The position numbers were made by a program, and so were the translations under genes. Positions 9,578-20,580 of a DNA stretch of 43,236 nucleotides are shown one piece after another (the stretch's first letter is position 1; the number at the start of each line of letters is the position of its first letter). The notes under the pieces were generated by a model, which did no database searches, was not told the DNA's origin, and saw only the letters and a list, made by a program, of their open reading frames with translations. The DNA is from Bacillota bacterium (GTDB lineage: Bacteria > Bacillota > UBA5301). The DNA lies in contig JAAYHC010000023.1 of NCBI GenBank assembly GCA_012735535.1, positions 1-43,236 of the forward strand, in the 5' to 3' direction.

Positions 9578-10825
9578 TTATCCCCTCTGGGCAAACCAGA
9601 CATATCTGGCCGCCCACTGGATTTTGCGGATCAGTTCGTTGGCTGTGGACTCTTGGACTAAAGTTTGCCGGATCAGTCCGGCCTTGTTATGCCAGACGAG
9701 GCGCTCCCAGACTTTTGACCACACCATAAACGCATAGGTAAATGCACCCATGGCCTGGATCGCGGCATTCCAGGTTGACTCCGGATACAAACGCAAGACC
9801 TCAACCGGTTTGGCGAGGATATCCAAGTCCGAGAACTGGGTCAGCGAAGAGACAATCCGATCGGCATCTCGATCTGACAAACGATTAGCCTCACCCAAAA
9901 ATGAGTTCAGATCCCTGCGAGCAATCCAAGTCAAGCTTTCGGGCAAGCCGGAGTAGACCTGTGGGGGTACCCGGTGCGCGAGAGAACCATTGGCCCCACC
10001 GAGCTGGGTCAAGGCTTCGCGGAATTGAGCGAGGGCGGTAAGATTGCGCCCTTCTCTGCTGATCAAGTGTCCTCGGCCGGTCGCTTCGTAATAGTTAAGC
10101 GTTTTCAGATATCGATAATACTCGTATAAGGCCTGACCCGTGCTGACAAAAAGACCGACGAGCTGATCCCGCCAGCCCTCTTGCTGTTTATAGGCCAAGA
10201 TAAAACGGTCACAAAAGCCGCGAAATGGACTGAGATCGGAGATTCTGGTTGAGTTTTTCAGATGGTCGTCAACTTCCAGGTTTGTGTAATGATTTGATTT
10301 GCCGAAATAATGGGAGATGCTGGTATATGAGTAGTGCAAGATTGGATTGGTCAGGTTCACCACCGGCCCGTTAACAGCCACAGACTCATGCACATGAAAG
10401 GCTTGGAAAGCACCGGCATCTTTACGAAACAAGCGTAGCTGCCAATCAGGATACCAACCGCATCCTTTCACCCAGTGTCCCAGAAAGATATTACGGCGGG
10501 GAAAGCGATAGCCTAGCGCCTGTGGTGATGCTAGTACGGATTGAATCTCAGCTATAGTCTCCGGTGGCAACACCTCGTCGGCATCAATGCTTAAAACCCA
10601 GGAGTGCGCGGCTTGGCTGATAGCAAAGTTTTTCTGCTCGGCAAAACCCGGCCACGGCCGTTGAATTACCTTATCCGTATAGCGCCTGGCTATCTCGACC
10701 GTATTATCCGAACTCAGCGCATCGACGACAACAATCTCATTAACCCAGCGCAAAGAATCCAGACAGCGTGCCAAATCTGCCGCCGCATTCTTGACAATTA
10801 GAACCGCAGATACCTGTTCCAACAA
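9578..10825 (-). CDS. Glycosyltransferase family 2 (WaaE/KdtX-like N-terminal domain) with extra C-terminal region
   Basis: VSAVLIVKNAAADLARCLDSLRWVNEIVVVDALSSDNTVEIARRYTDKVIQRPWPGFAEQKNFAI..WVLSIDADE; TTG start at 10825 preceded by a GGCAGGGG RBS. Confidence 0.9.
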   Translation of the reverse strand: MLEQVSAVLIVKNAAADLARCLDSLRWVNEIVVVDALSSDNTVEIARRYTDKVIQRPWPGFAEQKNFAISQAAHSWVLSIDADEVLPPETIAEIQSVLASPQALGYRFPRRNIFLGHWVKGCGWYPDWQLRLFRKDAGAFQAFHVHESVAVNGPVVNLTNPILHYSYTSISHYFGKSNHYTNLEVDDHLKNSTRISDLSPFRGFCDRFILAYKQQEGWRDQLVGLFVSTGQALYEYYRYLKTLNYYEATGRGHLISREGRNLTALAQFREALTQLGGANGSLAHRVPPQVYSGLPESLTWIARRDLNSFLGEANRLSDRDADRIVSSLTQFSDLDILAKPVEVLRLYPESTWNAAIQAMGAFTYAFMVWSKVWERLVWHNKAGLIRQTLVQESTANELIRKIQWAARYVWFAQRG

Positions 10826-10857
10826 TGAACCCCTGCCTTTCCGGCGATTCTCGGTTC

Positions 10858-10884
10858 ATTGTATGCTCCGGTCCCAGGGTAGGT
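10858..10884 (-). promoter_or_regulatory. Putative sigma-K/sigma-E-like mother-cell promoter for the glycosyltransferase block
   Basis: Minus strand AC-N17-CATACAATG (sigma-K consensus AC-N16/17-CATANNNTA; final A is G here), about 33 nt upstream of the GT2 start. Confidence 0.35.
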
Positions 10885-10922
10885 TATTGCGATTGGAGTC
10901 CACATCCGCCTGAGCAAAGCAA

Positions 10923-10956
10923 AATAAAAACCCGACCTCTGACTTGAAGCCGGGTT
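10923..10956 (-). terminator. Rho-independent terminator after rpsU
   Basis: Minus strand AACCCGGC-loop-GTCGGGTT followed by TTTTATTTT. Confidence 0.85.
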
Positions 10957-10981
10957 ATCAAGCACATTATCTCTTTGTTAC

Positions 10982-11170
10982 TTAACCACGATGCCGCTTT
11001 GCTTTCTTTCGGTTAGCTTCCGCTTTCTTTTTCCGACGAACGCTGGGCGACTCATAATGCTCGCGCTTGCGAACTTCGGACAAAATACCGGATTTGGCGC
11101 ATTGCCGCTTAAACCGACGAAGGGCATGGTCCAAACTTTCATTTTCATGGACTTTGACTTCTGCCACCAC
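10982..11170 (-). CDS. rpsU: 30S ribosomal protein S21
   Basis: [58 protein letters not shown]. Confidence 0.97.
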   Translation of the reverse strand: MVAEVKVHENESLDHALRRFKRQCAKSGILSEVRKREHYESPSVRRKKKAEANRKKAKRHRG

Positions 11171-11201
11171 ACACTACCCCCCTCCGTACACCATGTTCAC
11201 A

Positions 11202-11231
11202 ATTATACTTTATACTCAGCGGGGGTGTCAA
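11202..11231 (-). promoter_or_regulatory. Sigma-A promoter for rpsU
   Basis: Minus strand TTGACA-N18-TATAAT. Confidence 0.75.
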
Positions 11232-11247
11232 CAAAGCAATGGGACAC

Positions 11248-11595
11248 TCACCCAGGAGGCCAACCCAAGTTTCTCCCTCCTAAGAGGTGGAAATGGAGGT
11301 GCAAAACTGTTTGCCCGGCCTGTTCACCACAGTTATTAACCAGTCGATAGCCGTCTTCGGAGATGCCAAGCTTCCTAGCAATATCCCGGGCGACCGTGGC
11401 AATCCTCCCAACGATATTGGCATCCTGATCCCATAACGCGTCCAAGCTCTGGATGTGTTTACGCGGAATGATCAGAATATGCACCGGAGCCTGCGGATTG
11501 AGATCCCGAAACGCAACTACCTGACTATCCTCATAAACCAAATCGGCTTTCAGCTCGCCTTTGGCAATCTTGCAAAAAACGCAATCCGTTGTCAC
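11248..11595 (-). CDS. HIT family protein (histidine triad nucleotide-binding)
   Basis: DCVFCKIAKGE..; HLHFHLLGGR histidine triad; likely GTG start at 11595. Confidence 0.95.
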   Translation of the reverse strand: MTTDCVFCKIAKGELKADLVYEDSQVVAFRDLNPQAPVHILIIPRKHIQSLDALWDQDANIVGRIATVARDIARKLGISEDGYRLVNNCGEQAGQTVLHLHFHLLGGRNLGWPPG

Positions 11596-12944
11596 GGTGT
11601 CACCTCCTTGTCCGATAGTACTCCCCCACACCCTGCTGCGGTTGCGGACTCAATAATCACCGGTACCAGCGCACCGATCGAAAGCTCAGCCGGAACCTGG
11701 TTATATGGCACCTTAACTCGTATGTAATTTTCCGTATACCCTTGGCCAATTCCTGCCGAAAGCTCTTCAATTAGCACCGTAACCGTACGGCCAACGAACC
11801 GACGATGGAAACTCTCGCTCAACTCATGCCCAACGGCAATCAACTTCCGGCTCCGCAGATTCTTGACCTTCGTGCTAACTTGATCAGGCATTTTCGCCGC
11901 CGGTGTACCGCTGCGCGGCGAGTATGGAAAGACATGCAGTCTGGAAAAACCAACTTCCCGAACAAAAGCCACCGTCTCGTTGAACTCGGCTTCCGTTTCT
12001 CCCGGAAAACCGACGATGATGTCGGTGGTCAAGCCCAGATCAGGATTTAAGTTTCTAGCTTGGTTAACGATCGCCAAATAGTCACTCGGCGTGTATTTGC
12101 GTCTCATCCGGGCCAAAACTCCGGCGCTACCGGACTGCAACGGCATATGCAGATGTGCACAAACCTTGGGATGTTGGGTGACTAATTCCAGTAGTTCCGG
12201 TGTGACATCGGTCGGCTCGACCGAGCTCAAGCGGAGGCGCGCCAGCCCGGGAAGCTCCACAATTTTGCGGGTGATCTCAGCCAGGGATGACGGAGGTTGC
12301 AGATCCTTGCCATATGAGGAAAGATGAATACCGGTCAAGACAATCTCTTTATAACCCTCTGCGACCAGTTTTTCAGCGGTGGATAAAACCGCTTGAACCT
12401 CTCTGCTCCGCTCCGGTCCTCGCGCGTACGGTACCTTGCAATATGCGCAAAACTGTTGGCAGCCCTCCTGAATCTTTAAGACCGCGCGCACTTTTTCCAC
12501 AAACGACGAAACTACCAACTCTTCAAAAGTGCGATCTTTGAGGGGGGAAACCAGATTGCGCACGGCCGAAGGTTCCTTCTCTCGCAGGGCTTGGATCACC
12601 AAGTCCACGAGCTCACCGCGGCGTTGGGTACCCACCACAATCGACACCCCTGGTATTTCAGCCACTTTAGCAGCCTGCGTCTGAGCATAGCACCCGAAGA
12701 CCGCTACCACCGCCTGAGGATGTTCGCGAACAATGCGCCTGATCAGCTGACGCGATTTCTTGTCGGCAACATTGGTGACCGTACAGGTATTTATAAGATA
12801 AACCTCGGCAGGTTCTTCCGGAGGCACGACCACAAAACCACGAGCGGCAAAAGCTTCCAAGACCGCCTCGGTATCATACTGGTTTACTTTGCAGCCGAGA
12901 GTAAGCGCGGTCACCCTCGGTTTGTGTTCATCAACAAACATCAC
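11592..12944 (-). CDS. mtaB: tRNA (N6-threonylcarbamoyladenosine(37)-C2)-methylthiotransferase MtaB
   Basis: UPF0004 N-terminus (TLGCKVNQYDTEAV), radical SAM CxxxCxxC (CQQFCAYCKVPYARG), C-terminal TRAM. Confidence 0.95.
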   Translation of the reverse strand: MMFVDEHKPRVTALTLGCKVNQYDTEAVLEAFAARGFVVVPPEEPAEVYLINTCTVTNVADKKSRQLIRRIVREHPQAVVAVFGCYAQTQAAKVAEIPGVSIVVGTQRRGELVDLVIQALREKEPSAVRNLVSPLKDRTFEELVVSSFVEKVRAVLKIQEGCQQFCAYCKVPYARGPERSREVQAVLSTAEKLVAEGYKEIVLTGIHLSSYGKDLQPPSSLAEITRKIVELPGLARLRLSSVEPTDVTPELLELVTQHPKVCAHLHMPLQSGSAGVLARMRRKYTPSDYLAIVNQARNLNPDLGLTTDIIVGFPGETEAEFNETVAFVREVGFSRLHVFPYSPRSGTPAAKMPDQVSTKVKNLRSRKLIAVGHELSESFHRRFVGRTVTVLIEELSAGIGQGYTENYIRVKVPYNQVPAELSIGALVPVIIESATAAGCGGVLSDKEVTP

Positions 12945-12946
12945 TG

Positions 12947-13702
12947 TTAACCTCGTGGCATAATCTGATCATATTCATACATAATCATACTGATCATGGC
13001 TAATCCGGCGGTCTCGGTCCGCAAAATTCGCGGCCCCAGGGATACCGGTTTAGCCAATTTAGATAACACGGCCAACTCGCTTTCTGAGAAACTGCCCTCC
13101 GGACCGATATAGATCACGATCCGGTCCGGCCGGGACGGGGCTGCACGCAGCACCTGCTTAAGCGGTGCAGCACTCTTTTCAGCAGCCAGGAGATGTAGCC
13201 CCTGGCCGAAGGCTTCATGGGCTAGGAGTTCGGACAACTGCTGAACCGGCCAGACGCGGGGAATGATCAAACGGTCGGCCTGGGCAGCAGCCTCAGCGGC
13301 AATCTTTTGCCACCGGCTCACCTTCTGAGCGGCTTTGGACGGGTCATATCTAGCCACACTATGTTGACAGGCCAAAGGCACTATTTCCGCAACGCCCAAT
13401 TCAGTAGCCTTCTGCACAACCAAGTCCATTTTATCGCCTTTTGGTAACCCCTGCACGAGGACGACCTTTATTGACGGTTCGCCGGCGGCGGGCAAAGCCC
13501 GAACCACCTGGGCGGTGGTAGCGGCCGGATCAGCCCGCAGAATCCGAGCTAAAAAAAGGCTCCCGTGGGCATCAACCACCTCAAACTCAGCCCCATCTTT
13601 CAGCCGTAAGACCTTGACTAGGTGCGCTGATTCGTTGCGGTCCAGCTCAAACTCGGCGGAAAGGTTTAACACCGTTGCAACGAAGACCCGGGGCAAACTC
13701 AT
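12947..13702 (-). CDS. rsmE: 16S rRNA (uracil1498-N3)-methyltransferase RsmE
   Basis: IYIGPEGSFSESELA..LGPRILRTETAGLAMISMI; start likely ATG at 13702. Confidence 0.94.
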   Translation of the reverse strand: MSLPRVFVATVLNLSAEFELDRNESAHLVKVLRLKDGAEFEVVDAHGSLFLARILRADPAATTAQVVRALPAAGEPSIKVVLVQGLPKGDKMDLVVQKATELGVAEIVPLACQHSVARYDPSKAAQKVSRWQKIAAEAAAQADRLIIPRVWPVQQLSELLAHEAFGQGLHLLAAEKSAAPLKQVLRAAPSRPDRIVIYIGPEGSFSESELAVLSKLAKPVSLGPRILRTETAGLAMISMIMYEYDQIMPRG

Positions 13703-14595
13703 TGCTCCCCTCCTAGCTGAGCCCAATAAGCCACCCAATTCTCTTTTTCGGCTTTTTTGATTATCCGATACCCTTGCTGGCAGAGGACCATTTCAACCTG
13801 AGGAGACTTACCGGAGACAATGCCGGAAGTAATCAAGCCGGCCCCTGGATTGGACAACTTCACAAAAACCGGGGCCAGCTCGCAGATTACCTCAGCTAAG
13901 ATGTTGGCAACAATCAGCGAAAAGCCACCTTCCGGCAGGACGGCAGGGTCTGCACAGCGGACATCGGCCCGAACCTCATTGGCCGCTAGATTCGCTTTGG
14001 CCACTTCCACGGCAATGGGATCGATATCGCAAGCAACCAGGTCAGTAAAGCCAAGCCGGGACAGGGCAATGGTCAAGATTCCGCTGCCGGTCCCGGCATC
14101 AAGAGCTTTCCCGGCTACCGGAACCTCCTCTAAGAGCTCCAGGCAGAGCTGCGTGGTCGGGTGTAGCCCGGTACCAAAGGCCTGCCCGGGCCGGAGATAG
14201 ATGGGGAATCTGTCGGAACTCATCACCGCCGGTTTCTCCGGATAAATCACCCAGCGATTCCCTACCAGCAGCTCCGCAAAACCGATCGAGTTGGTACTCA
14301 GCCAGGCTTCATCGGAAATCTCCCTGACTGTAACCTGCTCGGCCCCGACCAGTTCTTGAAGCTCCTTTACCACCTGCCGACCTTGCTCGTTGGCCAGCCA
14401 GTATCCGATTAAGGCATTACATTCGGTATTGGGCATGCGCTCCGGACGACATTCTTCCGGCAGCTGGGCTTGGAGCGATAAGAAAACGCCGGGGTCACAT
14501 TCCTGGACGCCCCCGGCACCTAATTCCAGCATCCGATACAGAACCAGCTCGCGATTATCCTGGTTAACCCGGACCGTGATCTCCAACCACTGCAT
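13699..14595 (-). CDS. prmA: Ribosomal protein L11 methyltransferase PrmA
   Basis: RPGQAFGTGLHPTTQLCLELLE; LDAGTGSGILTIALSRLG; synteny. Confidence 0.95.
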   Translation of the reverse strand: MQWLEITVRVNQDNRELVLYRMLELGAGGVQECDPGVFLSLQAQLPEECRPERMPNTECNALIGYWLANEQGRQVVKELQELVGAEQVTVREISDEAWLSTNSIGFAELLVGNRWVIYPEKPAVMSSDRFPIYLRPGQAFGTGLHPTTQLCLELLEEVPVAGKALDAGTGSGILTIALSRLGFTDLVACDIDPIAVEVAKANLAANEVRADVRCADPAVLPEGGFSLIVANILAEVICELAPVFVKLSNPGAGLITSGIVSGKSPQVEMVLCQQGYRIIKKAEKENWVAYWAQLGGEQ

Positions 14596-15755
14596 TACCG
14601 TGCCTCCCCCGAATTGCGGAATGCATCCCTTACTTTACCAAAAAAGCTTTTATCTTCGTGTTCCGGAAGATCCTCCCCCGAGGCCTCCGCAAAGGCCCGT
14701 AACAGTTTGCGCTGCTCGTCGGAGAGTTTGATCGGTGTAACCACCTTCACCTGTACATGCTGATCGCCACGGCGAAAGCCACGTAGATCAGGGATGCCTT
14801 TTTCGCGCAGCCGAAAGACGGTTCCGGTCTGGGTACCTTCTGGGATGTTGATCTTGGTTTCGCCATCTAAGGTCGGGACCTTAATCACCCCACCGAGCGC
14901 AGCCTGAACAAAGCTAATCGGCACCTCGACATAAATGTGGGTCCCTTCCCGCCTAAAGATCTTATGCGGCTTGACCGTGATAAACACATAAAGGTCTCCG
15001 GGCGGTCCGCCTCTGGTGCCGGCATCACCTTCTCCGGCGACCCGCAGACGGTGGCCGCTGTCCACACCCGGCGGAATTTTGATGGTCAGTTTTTTGCGAT
15101 TCTGCACTCGGCCTGCACCACGACATTTTTTACAGGGGGTTTCGATCGTTTTACCCTCCCCACGACAGGCCGGGCAGGTGCGCACCGAAGTAAAATGGCC
15201 GAAAGCCGTCCGTTGCACGTTGGTAACCTGCCCGCTGCCGCCGCAGGTTGAACATGTTTTGATCGGCGTGCCGGGTTCGGCCTGATTGCCATGACAATGG
15301 GGGCATGTCTCTTCGCGCAAGATTTCTATTTTTTTATCCGCACCAAAAGCAGCTTCTTCTAAAGTAATCTCCAAGTCATACCGGAGATCGTCGCCCTTGC
15401 GCGGCCCCTGGCGGGAACCGGCACCGCGCATACCGCCCATGCCCCCGCCAAAAAAGACATCAAAGATGTCACTAAAGTCAAAGTCAACACCACCGAAACC
15501 ACCAAAGCCGCCCGGCCCGGCACCGGCCCCGTCAAAAGCGGCATGCCCAAACTGATCGTACTTGGCTCGCGCTTCCGGGTCTCCGAGCACTTGGTAGGCT
15601 TCGGCGATCTCCTTGAACTTTTCTTCGGCCGCGGGATCATCCTTATTGACATCGGGGTGATACTTCCGGGCCAATTTACGATAAGCCTTTTTTATCTCAT
15701 CCGCCGAAGCGGTACGATCTACACCTAGTACTTCGTAATAATCTCGTTTTGCCAA
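14595..15755 (-). CDS. dnaJ: Chaperone DnaJ
   Basis: J-domain with HPD, G/F region, four CxxCxGxG zinc repeats. Confidence 0.98.
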   Translation of the reverse strand: MAKRDYYEVLGVDRTASADEIKKAYRKLARKYHPDVNKDDPAAEEKFKEIAEAYQVLGDPEARAKYDQFGHAAFDGAGAGPGGFGGFGGVDFDFSDIFDVFFGGGMGGMRGAGSRQGPRKGDDLRYDLEITLEEAAFGADKKIEILREETCPHCHGNQAEPGTPIKTCSTCGGSGQVTNVQRTAFGHFTSVRTCPACRGEGKTIETPCKKCRGAGRVQNRKKLTIKIPPGVDSGHRLRVAGEGDAGTRGGPPGDLYVFITVKPHKIFRREGTHIYVEVPISFVQAALGGVIKVPTLDGETKINIPEGTQTGTVFRLREKGIPDLRGFRRGDQHVQVKVVTPIKLSDEQRKLLRAFAEASGEDLPEHEDKSFFGKVRDAFRNSGEAR

Positions 15756-15777
15756 AGACTAGCACCGTCCAAACGCC

Positions 15778-18185
<2,408 letters not shown>

Positions 18186-18278
18186 CTCATCTACCTCCCT
18201 GTCAGTGAAATACCGCTACCAAATGGTAACGGTTAGCGACCCAGTACCAGAAAAAACTTGTCAATAATGAGTCGTCCT

Positions 18279-19301
18279 CTAAACCGTATCCTCAAGCAAC
18301 TCGCTCAAGACCTCGGCAAAGAAGGCGACGGTCGCCGTAGCCTTAGCGTAATCGAGACGAGTCGGGCCAAAGACGCCGATCGTACCGATAATCTCACCAT
18401 TATATTCATATGTGGCCGTCACCAGGCTGCATTCTTGAAACTCGTCAACCCTGTTTTCCTTTCCGATGCGCACTTTAAGCCCGCTGGTCTTCGCATCTTC
18501 CGAGAGGACATCCAACAGAATCCCCTTGGTTTCGACGGCCCGCAATAGCGACTTTACCTTGTTAATATCCATAAATTCAGGATGATCAAGCATATGAGCC
18601 GTGCCCTCAATTAAGACCTGATCGCCCTTGGGGCTGCGTCGGCCAAACAGCACCTCCAGCAGGTCCTCTGCCAACACTCTGTCAGGAATCAAGCTCTTGG
18701 CGGCCTGATACAAACTAGGGTTGATCTCACTCAGGTCTTTACCGCGCAAAATCGTACTTAGTTCGATACCCAATTGGGTCAACTCCGTATGGCTCAGCGG
18801 AGTTGACATCTGCACCGTGGCATTCTCGATAAAATTCGGCTCGGTGACCAAAACGGCAAAAGCGTGATGGTCGTCCATGCTGATCAAGCCGAGGTTTTTA
18901 AAGACTCGTTTGGATTGAAGGGGCGCGATCATGACCGAAGTATACTGGGTCATGGCCGATAGGAGCTGGACGGCACTATGCAACAGGCGATCAATCTCCT
19001 GACCGGACAATGATAAGCCGGCCCGGACCGAACCGGCTTGTTCTTCGGGAATCACGGCCGGCTCCATCAAAACATCGACATAAAAACGGTATCCCAGGTC
19101 GGATGGTATCCGTCCGGCCGAGGTATGCGGCTGTTCGAGATATCCCGCCTCCTCTAGCTCATACATCTCATTGCGAATCGTCGCCGGACTTACTCCCAAG
19201 TTATATTTGCGCGCAATCGTCCGCGAGCCTACCGGCTCGGCTGTGCTGATATAGTCATGGATAATCGCCTGTAAAATCAGTTTTTGTCTTTCATTAAACA
19301 T
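18279..19301 (-). CDS. hrcA: Heat-inducible transcription repressor HrcA
   Basis: LTQRQ-like start MFNERQKLILQAIIHDYISTAEPVGSRTIARKYNLGVSPATIRNEMYELEEAGYLEQPHTSAGRIPSDLGYRFYVD; start 19301 preferred because the longer ORF runs into CIRCE. Confidence 0.96.
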   Translation of the reverse strand: MFNERQKLILQAIIHDYISTAEPVGSRTIARKYNLGVSPATIRNEMYELEEAGYLEQPHTSAGRIPSDLGYRFYVDVLMEPAVIPEEQAGSVRAGLSLSGQEIDRLLHSAVQLLSAMTQYTSVMIAPLQSKRVFKNLGLISMDDHHAFAVLVTEPNFIENATVQMSTPLSHTELTQLGIELSTILRGKDLSEINPSLYQAAKSLIPDRVLAEDLLEVLFGRRSPKGDQVLIEGTAHMLDHPEFMDINKVKSLLRAVETKGILLDVLSEDAKTSGLKVRIGKENRVDEFQECSLVTATYEYNGEIIGTIGVFGPTRLDYAKATATVAFFAEVLSELLEDTV

Positions 19302-19351
19302 GCCGAGCACCCCCGTAGGTGACCGGGTCCCTCCGTTTGTTACTCTCCTTA

Positions 19352-19378
19352 TTAGCACTCGCCTCTTGTGAGTGCTAA
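19352..19378 (-). promoter_or_regulatory. CIRCE operator (HrcA binding site)
   Basis: Perfect inverted repeat TTAGCACTC-N9-GAGTGCTAA. Confidence 0.97.
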
Positions 19379-19420
19379 AATAAAAATAACATTCCGCCCT
19401 TTCTTTGTCAAGAATGGGAA

Positions 19421-20578
19421 TTACGGTACAAAGGTCAAGAAAATGCGGTTAGATAAGGACATGCCCGACTCGGTCAGCCCGATGGTCTGGCCTTGGCGCC
19501 AAATAAGACCCATTTGCTGATAGCTAATGATTTTTTCTCCGTACCGACGCCAAAATTCGGCCGCCGACATCCCAGGGATCGTTTCCATATTCAAGCCGTA
19601 CTTGGTGCGTAAAGCGAGAATAATCCGCTCGAAAGCTAATTGCTCCTTGGTCAACTTCTCGATTAACTCGGCAGCCGGGAATTGCTTGTCCCCCTGTCCA
19701 CTGCGGATGGTCGCCGTATACACCCAGGGATCGCCGAGATTACGGTAACGATACCCCTCCATAAAACCCGCAGCTCCCGCACCAACCCCCAAATATGGCT
19801 GATAGAGCCAATAACCGAGGTTGTGGCGGCTTTCTTTCCCTGGTTTGGCCCAGTTGGAGATCTCATAATGAATATACTCGGTCGGGTATAAACGATCGCA
19901 CGCATACTCCCACTGATCAGCCTGGATATCGGCGCTAACCTCGCGCGCCAAGCCCTGCTCGATCAAGTGGGCGAGCGGAGTATCTTCTTCAACCTGCAGC
20001 GAGTAAAGTGAAAGATGCTCCGGCTCGTAACGAAGCGCTGTTTCCAGATCGGCCTGCCAACGCGCATCAGAATCATCCGGCACCCCGTAAATCAGATCCA
20101 GCGACAGATTGTCGGTTGTTTCACGCAGCTTACCGACGGCTTGATGAGCCTGGTCCGCCGTGTGCCCCCGGCCCAATTTGGTCAGGGTGGCATCGTCAAA
20201 GCTTTGCACCCCTAAGCTGAACCGATTAACGCCGGCTTTTTTCAGGCCGCGCAGAACATCATCGGTACAGTCCAACGGATTCAGTTCGACTGTGATTTCG
20301 CATTCCGGAGCCAAGGAAAAGTACTTGGCGATGGCTTCCATGATGAGCACGATGCGCGCGGTATCCAACAATGGTGGAGTACCCCCGCCCAGATAGACCG
20401 AGGTGATCTCATGCTGGTGCGGGAAGATGCGGGCATAGTGCCTGAGCTCATATTCAATAGCTAATACATACAAGTCTAAGTCCGCTTCACTGAACCGGTG
20501 GAGCGGAAAAGAATTGAAATCGCAGTAGTAGCACTTTGCCCGGCAAATCGGGATATGCACATACAAACCAAGGCCCAT
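19421..20578 (-). CDS. hemW: Radical SAM HemW (coproporphyrinogen III oxidase-like)
   Basis: GLYVHIPICRAKCYYCDFNSFPL; VYLGGGTPPLL; GVQSFDD. Confidence 0.93.
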   Translation of the reverse strand: MGLGLYVHIPICRAKCYYCDFNSFPLHRFSEADLDLYVLAIEYELRHYARIFPHQHEITSVYLGGGTPPLLDTARIVLIMEAIAKYFSLAPECEITVELNPLDCTDDVLRGLKKAGVNRFSLGVQSFDDATLTKLGRGHTADQAHQAVGKLRETTDNLSLDLIYGVPDDSDARWQADLETALRYEPEHLSLYSLQVEEDTPLAHLIEQGLAREVSADIQADQWEYACDRLYPTEYIHYEISNWAKPGKESRHNLGYWLYQPYLGVGAGAAGFMEGYRYRNLGDPWVYTATIRSGQGDKQFPAAELIEKLTKEQLAFERIILALRTKYGLNMETIPGMSAAEFWRRYGEKIISYQQMGLIWRQGQTIGLTESGMSLSNRIFLTFVP

Positions 20579-20580
20579 GA

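Noticed and set aside
10978-11172. 64-aa minus-strand ORF overlapping rpsU
   Set aside because: Out of frame with the unmistakable S21 protein.
18212-18233. Imperfect inverted repeat ACCGCTACC-AAAT-GGTAACGGT between hrcA and grpE
   Set aside because: Short and imperfect, no T-tract, no CIRCE similarity; insufficient evidence for function.
19302-19358. N-terminal extension of hrcA in the ORF track
   Set aside because: Would start within the CIRCE operator; ATG at 19301 gives the canonical HrcA N-terminus.
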